A DNA stretch of 64,000 nt from Flectonema sp. DT1601 (Eukaryota; Euglenozoa; Diplonemea; Diplonemida; Diplonemidae): contig OZ025788.1 of NCBI GenBank assembly GCA_964019425.1, positions 868,001-932,000 of the forward strand, in the 5' to 3' direction. Position 1 is the first letter of the stretch. Each line of letters opens with the position of its first letter. Below, one piece after another: positions 9,966 through 21,669 of the stretch. The notes under the pieces were generated by a model, which was not told the DNA's origin, did not search any database, and saw nothing but the letters and a program-made list of their open reading frames with translations. The translations under genes were made by a program, and so were the position numbers.

Positions 9966-11708
9966 TTATTGCTGCTGTTAGTAAATATTTGTTTAATAAA
10001 GTAATTAAAGTTCCAATGAATAACAGATGAAATTATTCACTCCAATAAAAACCAGTCATCACAAGGTAGAACAACGTGTGAAACCTAACTGTTTGAAGTT
10101 TTCCTTTTCTCTTCCTGCGGGCAAGAAGAAGGAATCCCTGACAACTGTTCAAAGACTGAACTCCCTCCTGACGGACAAGGAAGTAATCTATCTTTTTGTA
10201 AAAGTTGTTACTTAGCTCAAATAAATAATCCTTGAAATAAGGAACTAATAACAAATACCATCACAAATTCAATTAAGAAGCTGTGAAACCAAAACTCCAT
10301 AACAGATTAACATCGTTGACATTAATATTCATCTTTACAGCTGTTTCTATACCCAACAGAGGAAATTTCAACTTAGCCAGCCTCGCAAAGCCTAGACGAC
10401 AAACTAAAGGAATACACAAACAAATGTACACCAGCCGCCTTCAATTAATTATTAAGCCTACAAATACAACAGACGACAGGTCGCAGAAGGTACACTGCTA
10501 ATAGCATGTGTCACTAAATTGGGGTAAAAGTTAACAATCAGACCCTGTAAAGGTCTTCTATTGATTTCACTACCGCAGCTAGGAAGCTGCAGCAAGTGGA
10601 AGATAATGTTATTATGAGCTTTCTCGCTTGCGGATATTCTCATTATTTGTGTCTTGGTTACTTGGTTGAGTTCTCAATGAATAAGTCGCTCACAGAAACC
10701 TACGACACGACCACGAGGAGTAGCAACCCGTGGTGGGGAGGAGGGGGATCAGAGATTGAGATAAGGAATAACAAAATCGATCATGTTTTTAGTGGGACCT
10801 AATTTACGCGGTGATACCATCGAGTTAAAGGAAGTTGTGCAATCGCATTATCTAAATAATAAGTTGATTCACATTGTGTGCTGCATCAGCTAAACGACAA
10901 AACTGCTCGGGCTGTGTCACCAAGACAAGCGAGCTCGCGATGCCGAAGAAGAAGCCAGCTTGCGTCGCATTTTCTTCAACAGCTGATCAGACATTCACAA
11001 TGGGCGTGGCCCAACAAGATTGTAATAGCAGTTACAGAACTGATACAGTCGTCTTATTTATCGCAATATAGAGGGGAAGAGAAGGAAGAAAAAAAAACAA
11101 GACATCGGTCACCACGCGTACACAAACATTAGAATAGCAACGTTATAGAATTACAGATCGAAAACAGTCACTCGTTTCTGTAATTACGAGGACGATGAAA
11201 AAAAAAAAAGAAAAAAAAATTAAATAAAATAAAAAAGACTACTGTCCTGACAATAATGCTTTTGTGCATAAAAAAATAAATATGCATGTCGCGAAAACGA
11301 AAAGTTATACAGGGCAACACCGCAACATAAGGTTTCGCGCAGCTCCCAGCAACAACTCTGGGTACAGTATGCAATGCGGAATAAAAGTTAGATGACTGAT
11401 AAAAAGACTGACTGATTATTGCTATGTTAAATATGTTTTTTTTAATACAAGCGCGCGCTCGCGCGGGAAAACCTATGACCCATACAGAACCATTTAAAAA
11501 AAAGGGGTGGTGGGTTCCAACTTATTGTTCAAAAGGTGGCAATACAACAACAAAAAAGGAAATAACTTAAAAAAAAAAAGGTAAAAAAAAACAGCAAAAA
11601 AAGATCAAGAATTGTATCTGGTGGAAAGAGAATAAGCTGCAGGTCACAACATTTATCGTTGGACAAAAAAAAAAAAAAATGAAAGATGAAGCGATCTTCT
11701 ATTGCCGA
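9966..11708. other. Gene-free interval with a GC-rich patch
   Basis: Mostly AT-rich. A patch around 10870-11060 is less AT-biased and encodes a short plus-strand frame starting MPKKKPACVAFSSTADQTF at 10939, too short to trust. At about 11451-11465 there is a CpG-dense GCGCGCGCTCGCGCG block that is nearly self-complementary. No minus-strand gene recognised. Confidence 0.5.
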
Positions 11709-12617
11709 CTAACGCAGCGATATTACCTTAAGAGTGACATCGACTGTCCCGGAAACAGTGCTGCTCTTCCTCTTCGTGTTAGAATCGTCACCATATATCT
11801 GAAAAGATTGATGAATAGCAGGGCCACCTGGATACAACGACATAATTGATTTTAGGTCCTCAGTAGTCAGATCAACTCGACCGAGGAATAACTTCGGACC
11901 GAATGCTCTCTTTCCAAATAGAGACATTCTTATTGCGTCTCCCGATGGAAGTACAAATCGAAAAGTCGTATTCCATTCTGGGGAGAGTGATGATGCGACT
12001 GGCGTCAGTTGCTTTTGTGGATTTGGATGACTGCTGCCAACAGTTCCTGTCTTTGTGTTCACAGCACGCAATTTCGCTTCGCAAAATGGATTTTTTGATC
12101 CTTTATTTGCTAGTCCATTAGCGCACATCAAGCAAACCTGTTATTGTTGTTATTATATTTGACATTACATAAGCAGATCAAAACAATCAGTCGATGAATA
12201 CCAATTAAAGACGACTTGCAGTGATTATACAAGGTACGGGAAGCTACCGTAACATACCTCAAGTCGGATTTCCTTTTCGTCTCCAGTAAAGTGATGAGCA
12301 AGTTCTTGTTGAGCCTCAAAAAAAGACTTTCTTGGAGGACGCGACGGCAACAACTCCGAAGGAGGAGTTTCTGGGAGCTTTCCTTCATAGATTATTACCT
12401 CATCATCATCACTACTCTCTTCCCTTTTTCCTTCTTCCTCTTCTTCTTCTTCCTCAAGTGTTTCAGTCTTCTGATTATTTTCGAAGGCTTCGTTTGCGTA
12501 ATTTGTATTACCCAGCGGTGATTGTTTTTGAAGTCCAAAGGAAGCGTCTGTCAATCCTTCTCCTATCAAAGGCTGCTCCAGATAGTCTCCAGGAAAGGAT
12601 ACTTTTTTAATAGCCAT
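11709..12617 (-). CDS. C2-domain protein with acidic N-terminus
   Basis: Exons 12258-12617 and 11709-12137 give 262 aa; the 120-nt intron has donor GTATGTTA and acceptor AATAACAG and interrupts the domain at its first strand. The N-terminal 100 residues are low complexity, with a Glu run (LEEEEEEEEG) and SSDDDE. From residue about 118 a C2 fold begins: IRLEVCLMCANGLANKGSKN, then PFCEAKLRAVN, a strand with LSPEWNTTFRFVLP, and FLGRVDLTTEDL. Classic C2 domains bind Ca2+ and phospholipids through aspartates. Here the first loop reads NKGSKNPF rather than the usual KxDxxGxSDPY, so Ca2+ binding is doubtful. Minus-strand TTACTTCCTCTCAG lies about 45 nt upstream of the ATG. Cellular role unknown. Confidence 0.82.
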
Positions 12618-12938
12618 TTTTTGTTTTGTTTGTAGTATTTAGGCCAACAACATATTGCTGAGAGGAAGTAATAAAGAAAGAAGGACAGTCACTGTTTTCG
12701 AACTTATAAATAACCATAGCTTATCATAATTAATCCACCTGAATACAGCTCTCATTTCTGACTGTGATTGCTGTGAATAACTCTGTGTAAGTTCCGTAAC
12801 AAGAGATCTTGATTTGGGAGAGCAAAAAAATTCTTTGTTTTTTTATTAGTTTTTTTTTGTTTTTGAGACTTGTTTTTTTCTTTTTGCATATTCCCCCTCT
12901 TGATTAAGAATTACTGAATCCATTTGTTAGCGTAAAGC
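12618..12938. other. Spacer between the C2 gene and the RPL4 array
   Basis: T-rich spacer holding the 5' flank of the C2 gene (a pyrimidine tract plus CAG at about 12660-12675) and presumably the 3' untranslated region of the last RPL4 copy. No other feature seen. Confidence 0.55.
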
Positions 12939-15183
12939 TTACTTTCTCTTTGGTGCGGCCTTCTTGGCAGCCTTCTTCACAACCTTCTTGACGGTCTTCT
13001 TCACCTTGGCCTGTCCGTTGGTAACCTTGGCGTTAGGGTTCAATCTGTACATGACGGACTTGTTGGTGAGTGGGTTGCTGTGCTTGCGGACTGGCTGGGT
13101 GCTGACGGTACGGGCACGGCAGGCGTTCTTCACTTCCTCAGAGTTGATGATACGCTGAACGTCAGAGACGGTGACGGTTGGGCGTGGAAGGTTGTAGTTC
13201 TTCTTCACTTCGCTCTTGGCGTCAGCTCCTCCGAAGATGGCTGGAAGCTGCTCGAAGGCGGCCTTGGTCCAGATGATGAAACGTCCGACGTGACCACCTG
13301 GGGCGAGCTGGAGGAGGTTCAAGGACTTGACGTTGCAGGTGTCGATTCCTGTTTTAGATTATAATAATTACGTGAAAAATGAAACCATCAACCAAGCTTA
13401 TTCACACAGCCTGGCATCGCTATTGGTACCTCCATAGCGATGCTATGTTTCATCCATAGCTCTGTTTCAGATGAAAAGAACAGAGACTCACGACAAGATA
13501 ACAACATACCGGCGAGGTTCTTGAATGCACGAACACCGTCAGCCTCGGCGAAGACGACGAGAGGTCCACGACGGTTGACGTAACGTCTGTTTCTCATCTT
13601 ACCTCTTCCTGATCTCACTCTCTCGTTGACGGAAACACGTTCACAGTCGGTGGTGGCGTCGAGGTCGGAAAGGGCCTTTACGGCGTCCTTGGCCTTCTGC
13701 AACTTGTCAAGACCGTCAACAACAAGTGGGAACTCGGAAACTTCATCGATCTGTTTTGTTTTGTTTTATTTTGCTTTTTAGTTTTCGATGATATCTCACA
13801 ACGAAAAGAGAAACAAAGGAACATACCTTGTGTCCACGGGCCATGACGAGGGCTGGAACAGCGGAGGCAGCAAGGGCGCTGACGGTGGCGTAACGGCGCT
13901 GGTCACGATTGATACGTCTGTGCCACTTACGGAACACCTTCAATGGTGAGAACATGTGTCCTCCACGGCACATGTTTCCGTATGCTCCCTGTCCGGAACG
14001 GTGGGTTCCACCTCCTCCGGCACGTGGAATACGAGCCACGGCACGTCCCTGTTGTAGTTTTTTTTTTATTCACTGAGTTGATTAACCCGCGAAGAAGCAA
14101 TTCAGATAAGGGAACAGTCTTAACTGGAATTACAATTCATTACCGTTCTCTAAATAGTTACTATGTAAGTTGTAAATTAAGTCACCGACGACTGTTTCTG
14201 TTGCAGGAAACGGAACCCAAGGGAAGAAGTTACACGCACTCAATATTCGTCTTGCGATCTGGAATTGGTAAGCAGATGTGTCTTCGAAGGATTTCCTCAA
14301 AAAGTATCAATCTTAAGGATCGACATCCATACGTAACAACCAACATCGAGTCTCGGATCGACAGATCTCCCAAAGCAGAAGATGTCAACTTCTCAATGGG
14401 GTTGTGGTCATCCTTTCATTAAGGCTTTGCAACAACACCACTTCAAGCAATTACTCGAAGGGAGAAGGCGATCCAACGGATTGACGTCCCTTATTACTTG
14501 CATTCACTCAGGTGGATATTCTCATTAGTCATTGGTGCGACCCAACTAATAAAATTCTTTAATCACCATATTCACAACTAACTTCAGTCTCAGATCGACA
14601 GATCTCCCAAAGCAGAAGATGTCAACTTCTCAATGGGGTTGTGGTCATCCTTTCATTAAGGCTTTGCAACAACACCACTTCAAGCAATTACTCGAAGGGA
14701 GAAGGCGATCCAGCACATCGTCCCAGTAACCGACTTCCACAATTATTAATACTCTGTCTCGGATCGACAGATCTCCCAAAGCAGAAGATGTCAACTTCTC
14801 AATGGGGTTGTGGTCATCCTTAAGTTGTGATCATCATAAAACGCTTCTGAAGATCTTCCAGTAAACACCCTGATCAATCTCTTCAGAACGTTGCTCATCA
14901 ACAGTTCTGTTCTGCTGTTGATGAGACCACAGAGAAGGTAATTATCATGAGCCGCAATAATCACAAAAAAATAATAACATACAGTTCCCCATGACTCAGC
15001 GGTGGCCTGGTGACCAGCTCTTCTCATGACACCCTGGGCCTGACGAGAGTTCTTTCCCATGTCACGGTGAACGGTACGGACAACGTCTGGACGGATTGGG
15101 GCGCAGAAGACTTCTGGGAGGACAATCTTGTCTCCGGCTTTGCCATCAACTCCGAAGACGGTAACTTCTGGACGGGAGGCCAT
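12939..15183 (-). CDS. RPL4: 60S ribosomal protein L4 (uL4), array copy A
   Basis: Four exons (14983-15183, 13827-14048, 13510-13750, 12939-13348) encode 357 aa. Signatures are unmistakable: [40 protein letters not shown], then [37 protein letters not shown] and [14 protein letters not shown]. The C-terminal tail is Lys/Ala-rich ([12 protein letters not shown]) and shorter than in animals. uL4 is a core large-subunit protein whose long loop lines the exit tunnel. Donors are all GTATGTT; acceptors are CTACAACAG, CAAAACAG and CTAAAACAG. Exons are richer in G and C than the neighbouring genes, as expected of a highly expressed gene. Intron 1 (934 nt) contains internal repeats and intron 3 a hairpin cluster. 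It is the most downstream of four direct copies. Confidence 0.97.
13392..13485 (-). other. Four contiguous hairpins in RPL4 intron 3 (copy A)
   Basis: Within the 161-nt intron 3, four stem-loops abut with no unpaired base between them. Coordinates are 13392-13414 (7-bp stem with one G-U in the sense strand, 9-nt loop), 13415-13442 (9 perfect bp, CATCGCTAT with ATAGCGATG), 13443-13459 (5 bp) and 13460-13485 (7 perfect bp, 12-nt loop). The same block occurs at 15886-15979, 17881-17974 and 19878-19971 in the other copies. It could be an intronic small RNA or a structure regulating splicing; no box C/D or H/ACA assignment is secure. Confidence 0.6.
14351..14819. repeat. Internal repeats in RPL4 intron 1 (copy A)
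   Basis: A 125-nt unit occurs at 14351-14475 and 14588-14712, and its first 63 nt again at 14757-14819. The core starts TCTCGGATCGACAGATC (or TCTCAGATC in the second) and ends GGGGTTGTGGTCATCC. Copy D has the same three units at 20837-20961, 21074-21198 and 21243-21305; copy C has one core at 18655-18717; copy B has none. Just downstream, 14894-14925 forms an 11-bp perfect hairpin (CTCATCAACAG with CTGTTGATGAG). Confidence 0.85.
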
Positions 15184-15432
15184 TTTTGGATTCAAAGATA
15201 TCTGAAAATATATTAATTTTTATAACTTGGATGGCATCTCAACTATCTAATCGCTGCATCCTAAATAGCCAGATGGTTAAACATTTCAAATGTCGTCTAT
15301 CTCTGCCTAGTATGGTTCGGTTGTCTTGTATAAAGAAGTAAATTATAATATACTCAGTTCTAAATTTTAAAAATAAAAAAAAGCAATTATTGCTTCATTT
15401 TTTTGATTTCAACGACGTCACATTTCCAAAAT

Positions 15433-16922
15433 TTACTTTCTCTTTGGTGCGGCCTTCTTGGCAGCCTTCTTCACAACCTTCTTGACGGTCTTCTTCACCT
15501 TGGCCTGTCCGTTGGTAACCTTGGCGTTAGGGTTCAATCTGTACATGACGGACTTGTTGGTGAGTGGGTTGCTGTGCTTGCGGACTGGCTGGGTGCTGAC
15601 GGTACGGGCACGGCAGGCGTTCTTCACTTCCTCAGAGTTGATGATACGCTGAACGTCAGAGACGGTGACGGTTGGGCGTGGAAGGTTGTAGTTCTTCTTC
15701 ACTTCGCTCTTGGCGTCAGCTCCTCCGAAGATGGCTGGAAGCTGCTCGAAGGCGGCCTTGGTCCAGATGATGAAACGTCCGACGTGACCACCTGGGGCGA
15801 GCTGGAGGAGGTTCAAGGACTTGACGTTGCAGGTGTCGATTCCTGTTTTAGATTATAATAATTACGTGAAAAATGAAACCATCAACCAAGCTTATTCACA
15901 CAGCCTGGCATCGCTATTGGTACCTCCATAGCGATGCTATGTTTCATCCATAGCTCTGTTTCAGATGAAAAGAACAGAGACTCACGACAAGATAACAACA
16001 TACCGGCGAGGTTCTTGAATGCACGAACACCGTCAGCCTCGGCGAAGACGACGAGAGGTCCACGACGGTTGACGTAACGTCTGTTTCTCATCTTACCTCT
16101 TCCTGATCTCACTCTCTCGTTGACGGAAACACGTTCACAGTCGGTGGTGGCGTCGAGGTCGGAAAGGGCCTTTACGGCGTCCTTGGCCTTCTGCAACTTG
16201 TCAAGACCGTCAACAACAAGTGGGAACTCAGAAACTTCATCGATCTGTTTTGTTTTGTTTTATTTTGCTTTTTAGTTTTCAATAAACGAGAAGAGAAACA
16301 AAGGAACATACCTTGTGTCCACGGGCCATGACGAGGGCTGGAACAGCGGAGGCAGCAAGGGCGCTGACGGTGGCGTAACGGCGCTGGTCACGATTGATAC
16401 GTCTGTGCCACTTACGGAACACCTTCAATGGTGAGAACATGTGTCCTCCACGACACATGTTTCCGTATGCTCCCTGTCCGGAACGGTGGGTACCACCTCC
16501 TCCGGCACGTGGAATACGAGCCACGGCACGTCCCTGTTGTAAGTAAGTTGGTATTTTTAATTGCCCACTTGACAGCCACCGTAAGAATCTTAAAGTGAAT
16601 GGACTAGTTAGAGAAGTTTTTATGTTTCACAAAATATGTTATTAAGTACACTAATTTAAATAAATAACAATATCAATAATTTATCATACAACCACATAAT
16701 CACAAAAAAATAATAACATACAGTTCCCCATGACTCAGCGGTGGCCTGGTGACCAGCTCTTCTCATGACACCCTGGGCCTGACGAGAGTTCTTTCCCATG
16801 TCACGGTGAACGGTACGGACAACGTCTGGACGGATTGGGGCGCAGAAGACTTCTGGGAGGACAATCTTGTCTCCGGCTTTGCCATCAACTCCGAAGACGG
16901 TAACTTCTGGACGGGAGGCCAT
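15433..16922 (-). CDS. RPL4: 60S ribosomal protein L4, array copy B (short introns)
   Basis: Exons 16722-16922, 16312-16533, 16004-16244 and 15433-15842 encode the same 357 residues as copy A. It differs from A by a few synonymous changes, for example CTCAGAAAC for CTCGGAAAC in exon 3 and GGTACC for GGTTCC in exon 2. Intron 1 is only 188 nt and unrelated to that of A and D apart from its ends. Intron 2 is 67 nt instead of 76, but intron 3 is identical. Its 5' flank (TTTCACTTCAG, about 20 nt before the ATG) differs from the other copies. This is the most diverged member of the array. Confidence 0.96.
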
Positions 16923-17427
16923 TTTGGAAATGTGTCGAGTTCTGAAGTGAAATATAAAAACAATAAATTCAAACTAAGCAAAAAGAATTTTCAAGTGACA
17001 ACATGCGGAAAACAATTTTAGCCAAAACCTTTCCATCACATCAGTCGGGTCACAAAAGATTATTCTATCTTGGAGCGGGTTCTGTCTCACTAATTCTATA
17101 AACAGAACTAGTCGATCATCTGCAAGTATTCATCTACTGTTACAGATTGTCCTGAGTAAATAACAATGACGAGACACAATAAAACTATTTAAATGATCAT
17201 AGAATAATCGAAATGACAAGAAGTGAATAAAGGCACTGAACTCCACAAGAGAATTCCAGTAGGCGATCGTTTTTTTTTTTTTTTTTTGTTGGTTTTCAAT
17301 TCCTTGATCAGATAAAAGAGAAAAATAAAAACATTTCCCTAAACTTTTTTTTGTTTTTTTTTTTTGGTGTTTTGTTTTCATAGGGAGGAAGAATTAGTAG
17401 TCGAGATGTCCAAAGTCAGCAACTCGC
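16923..17427. other. Spacer between RPL4 copies C and B
   Basis: AT-rich spacer with T runs near 17271-17287 and 17346-17364. Its last 50 bases (17378-17427, beginning GTTTTCATAGGGAGGAAG) are repeated immediately downstream of copy D (19372-19424), showing that the duplicated block includes the 3' flank. No gene seen. Confidence 0.65.
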
Positions 17428-19081
17428 TTACTTTCTCTTTGGTGCGGCCTTCTTGGCAGCCTTCTTCACAACCTTCTTGACGGTCTTCTTCACCTTGGCC
17501 TGTCCGTTGGTAACCTTGGCGTTAGGGTTCAATCTGTACATGACGGACTTGTTGGTGAGTGGGTTGCTGTGCTTGCGGACTGGCTGGGTGCTGACGGTAC
17601 GGGCACGGCAGGCGTTCTTCACTTCCTCAGAGTTGATGATACGCTGAACGTCAGAGACGGTGACGGTTGGGCGTGGAAGGTTGTAGTTCTTCTTCACTTC
17701 GCTCTTGGCGTCAGCTCCTCCGAAGATGGCTGGAAGCTGCTCGAAGGCGGCCTTGGTCCAGATGATGAAACGTCCGACGTGACCACCTGGGGCGAGCTGG
17801 AGGAGGTTCAAGGACTTGACGTTGCAGGTGTCGATTCCTGTTTTAGATTATAATAATTACGTGAAAAATGAAACCATCAACCAAGCTTATTCACACAGCC
17901 TGGCATCGCTATTGGTACCTCCATAGCGATGCTATGTTTCATCCATAGCTCTGTTTCAGATGAAAAGAACAGAGACTCACGACAAGATAACAACATACCG
18001 GCGAGGTTCTTGAATGCACGAACACCGTCAGCCTCGGCGAAGACGACGAGAGGTCCACGACGGTTGACGTAACGTCTGTTTCTCATCTTACCTCTTCCTG
18101 ATCTCACTCTCTCGTTGACGGAAACACGTTCACAGTCGGTGGTGGCGTCGAGGTCGGAAAGGGCCTTTACGGCGTCCTTGGCCTTCTGCAACTTGTCAAG
18201 ACCGTCAACAACAAGTGGGAACTCGGAAACTTCATCGATCTGTTTTGTTTTGTTTTATTTTGCTTTTTAGTTTTCGATGATATCTCACAACGAAAAGAGA
18301 AACAAAGGAACATACCTTGTGTCCACGGGCCATGACGAGGGCTGGAACAGCGGAGGCAGCAAGGGCGCTGACGGTGGCGTAACGGCGCTGGTCACGATTG
18401 ATACGTCTGTGCCACTTACGGAACACCTTCAATGGTGAGAACATGTGTCCTCCACGACACATGTTTCCGTATGCTCCCTGTCCGGAACGGTGGGTTCCAC
18501 CTCCTCCGGCACGTGGAATACGAGCCACGGCACGTCCCTGTTGTAAGTTAGTTGGTATTTTTAATTGCATTCACTCAGGTGGATATTCTCATTAGTCATT
18601 GGTGCGACCCAACTAATAACATTCTTTAATCACCATATTCACAACTAACTTCAGTCTCAGATCGACAGATCTCCCAAAGCAGAAGATGTCAACTTCTCAA
18701 TGGGGTTGTGGTCATCCTTAAGTTGTGATCATCATAAAACGCTTCTGAAGATCTTCCAGTAAACACCCTGATCAATCTCTTCAGAACGTTGCTCATCAAC
18801 AGTTCTGTTCTGCTGTTGATGAGACCACAGAGAAGGTAATTATCATGAGCCGCAATAATCACAAAAAAATAATAACATACAGTTCCCCATGACTCAGCGG
18901 TGGCCTGGTGACCAGCTCTTCTCATGACACCCTGGGCCTGACGAGAGTTCTTTCCCATGTCACGGTGAACGGTACGGACAACGTCTGGACGGATTGGGGC
19001 GCAGAAGACTTCTGGGAGGACAATCTTGTCTCCGGCTTTGCCATCAACTCCGAAGACGGTAACTTCTGGACGGGAGGCCAT
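17428..19081 (-). CDS. RPL4: 60S ribosomal protein L4, array copy C
   Basis: Exons 18881-19081, 18316-18537, 17999-18239 and 17428-17837; 357 aa, identical in sequence to the other copies. Intron 1 is 343 nt and looks like a collapsed form of the 934-nt intron in A and D. It keeps the outer parts and one repeat core but lacks the two 125-nt units. Introns 2 and 3 match A and D. It shares CACGACACATG in exon 2 with copy B, against CACGGCACATG in A and D, so it is intermediate between them. This suggests unequal exchange or gene conversion along the array. Minus-strand TTATTAATCAG lies upstream of the start. Confidence 0.96.
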
Positions 19082-19424
19082 TTTAGTAAAGAAATGAATA
19101 GATATCTGATTAATAATAAAATAATAAATTCACAACTATCACCGACTGAATAATCTCATATCCACACCAGTGTTGTCCTTCAGACTGAATATAGAACCCT
19201 CCCATATTAGGTTTATTCATGGTGTCGATCAGTGCTGGGAAGAGTAGTGTTAACGAAATTAAATGCACCCTGCGTTAGGTAGGTTTTTATTGGTTTTTCA
19301 GGTCGTTGATAAAAACGGGCCAAAAAAAAAGGCCGCAAAACAAATAAGAAAATATTGAAAAAGAGCTTTTGTTTTCATAGGGAGGAAGAATTAGTAGTCG
19401 AGATGTCCAAAGTCAGCAACTCGC
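19082..19424. other. Spacer between RPL4 copies D and C
   Basis: Unique sequence near copy C, then a 53-base segment (19372-19424) shared with the 3' flank of copy C. No gene seen. No common promoter-like block could be recognised among the three spacers, which fits co-transcription of the array (inference). Confidence 0.6.
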
Positions 19425-21669
19425 TTACTTTCTCTTTGGTGCGGCCTTCTTGGCAGCCTTCTTCACAACCTTCTTGACGGTCTTCTTCACCTTGGCCTGT
19501 CCGTTGGTAACCTTGGCGTTAGGGTTCAATCTGTACATGACGGACTTGTTGGTGAGTGGGTTGCTGTGCTTGCGGACTGGCTGGGTGCTGACGGTACGGG
19601 CACGGCAGGCGTTCTTCACTTCCTCAGAGTTGATGATACGCTGAACGTCAGAGACGGTGACGGTTGGGCGTGGAAGGTTGTAGTTCTTCTTCACTTCGCT
19701 CTTGGCGTCAGCTCCTCCGAAGATGGCTGGAAGCTGCTCGAAGGCGGCCTTGGTCCAGATGATGAAACGTCCGACGTGACCACCTGGGGCGAGCTGGAGG
19801 AGGTTCAAGGACTTGACGTTGCAGGTGTCGATTCCTGTTTTAGATTATAATAATTACGTGAAAAATGAAACCATCAACCAAGCTTATTCACACAGCCTGG
19901 CATCGCTATTGGTACCTCCATAGCGATGCTATGTTTCATCCATAGCTCTGTTTCAGATGAAAAGAACAGAGACTCACGACAAGATAACAACATACCGGCG
20001 AGGTTCTTGAATGCACGAACACCGTCAGCCTCGGCGAAGACGACGAGAGGTCCACGACGGTTGACGTAACGTCTGTTTCTCATCTTACCTCTTCCTGATC
20101 TCACTCTCTCGTTGACGGAAACACGTTCACAGTCGGTGGTGGCGTCGAGGTCGGAAAGGGCCTTTACGGCGTCCTTGGCCTTCTGCAACTTGTCAAGACC
20201 GTCAACAACAAGTGGGAACTCGGAAACTTCATCGATCTGTTTTGTTTTGTTTTATTTTGCTTTTTAGTTTTCGATGATATCTCACAACGAAAAGAGAAAC
20301 AAAGGAACATACCTTGTGTCCACGGGCCATGACGAGGGCTGGAACAGCGGAGGCAGCAAGGGCGCTGACGGTGGCGTAACGGCGCTGGTCACGATTGATA
20401 CGTCTGTGCCACTTACGGAACACCTTCAATGGTGAGAACATGTGTCCTCCACGGCACATGTTTCCGTATGCTCCCTGTCCGGAACGGTGGGTTCCACCTC
20501 CTCCGGCACGTGGAATACGAGCCACGGCACGTCCCTGTTGTAGTTTTTTTTTTATTCACTGAGTTGATTAACCCGCGAAGAAGCAATTCAGATAAGGGAA
20601 CAGTCTTAACTGGAATTACAATTCATTACCGTTCTCTAAATAGTTACTATGTAAGTTGTAAATTAAGTCACCGACGACTGTTTCTGTTGCAGGAAACGGA
20701 ACCCAAGGGAAGAAGTTACACGCACTCAATATTCGTCTTGCGATCTGGAATTGGTAAGCAGATGTGTCTTCGAAGGATTTCCTCAAAAAGTATCAATCTT
20801 AAGGATCGACATCCATACGTAACAACCAACATCGAGTCTCGGATCGACAGATCTCCCAAAGCAGAAGATGTCAACTTCTCAATGGGGTTGTGGTCATCCT
20901 TTCATTAAGGCTTTGCAACAACACCACTTCAAGCAATTACTCGAAGGGAGAAGGCGATCCAACGGATTGACGTCCCTTATTACTTGCATTCACTCAGGTG
21001 GATATTCTCATTAGTCATTGGTGCGACCCAACTAATAAAATTCTTTAATCACCATATTCACAACTAACTTCAGTCTCAGATCGACAGATCTCCCAAAGCA
21101 GAAGATGTCAACTTCTCAATGGGGTTGTGGTCATCCTTTCATTAAGGCTTTGCAACAACACCACTTCAAGCAATTACTCGAAGGGAGAAGGCGATCCAGC
21201 ACATCGTCCCAGTAACCGACTTCCACAATTATTAATACTCTGTCTCGGATCGACAGATCTCCCAAAGCAGAAGATGTCAACTTCTCAATGGGGTTGTGGT
21301 CATCCTTAAGTTGTGATCATCATAAAACGCTTCTGAAGATCTTCCAGTAAACACCCTGATCAATCTCTTCAGAACGTTGCTCATCAACAGTTCTGTTCTG
21401 CTGTTGATGAGACCACAGAGAAGGTAATTATCATGAGCCGCAATAATCACAAAAAAATAATAACATACAGTTCCCCATGACTCAGCGGTGGCCTGGTGAC
21501 CAGCTCTTCTCATGACACCCTGGGCCTGACGAGAGTTCTTTCCCATGTCACGGTGAACGGTACGGACAACGTCTGGACGGATTGGGGCGCAGAAGACTTC
21601 TGGGAGGACAATCTTGTCTCCGGCTTTGCCATCAACTCCGAAGACGGTAACTTCTGGACGGGAGGCCAT
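19425..21669 (-). CDS. RPL4: 60S ribosomal protein L4, array copy D (first in transcription order)
   Basis: Exons 21469-21669, 20313-20534, 19996-20236 and 19425-19834; 357 aa. Start and all intron positions lie exactly 6486 bases from those of copy A, apart from the 3' exons, which are offset by the same amount through identical intron lengths. Wherever I compared them, A and D match from exon 4 through the 934-nt intron 1, whereas B and C between them differ. The frame continues upstream of the ATG but MASRPEV at 21669 is the family start. Minus-strand ATTATCTCACCAG lies about 30 nt before it, and a 13-bp perfect hairpin about 50 nt before it. Confidence 0.96.

Noticed and set aside
10939-11071. 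Plus-strand peptide starting MPKKKPACVAFSSTADQTF
   Set aside because: Only 43 codons, no recognised domain, no splice partners found, and it would be the only plus-strand protein gene.
14351-14819. CRISPR-like array in RPL4 intron 1
   Set aside because: Only three units of unequal length, with long unequal spacers, inside a eukaryotic intron.
14049-14982. Box C/D snoRNA gene in RPL4 intron 1
   Set aside because: C-box-like (GGATGA, TTGATGAG) and CTGA strings occur but not in a consistent order or spacing with a terminal stem; kept only as a hypothesis.
12939-21669. RPL4 copies as processed retrocopies made by the LINE
   Set aside because: All four copies keep the same three introns and flanking sequence, so they arose by DNA duplication.
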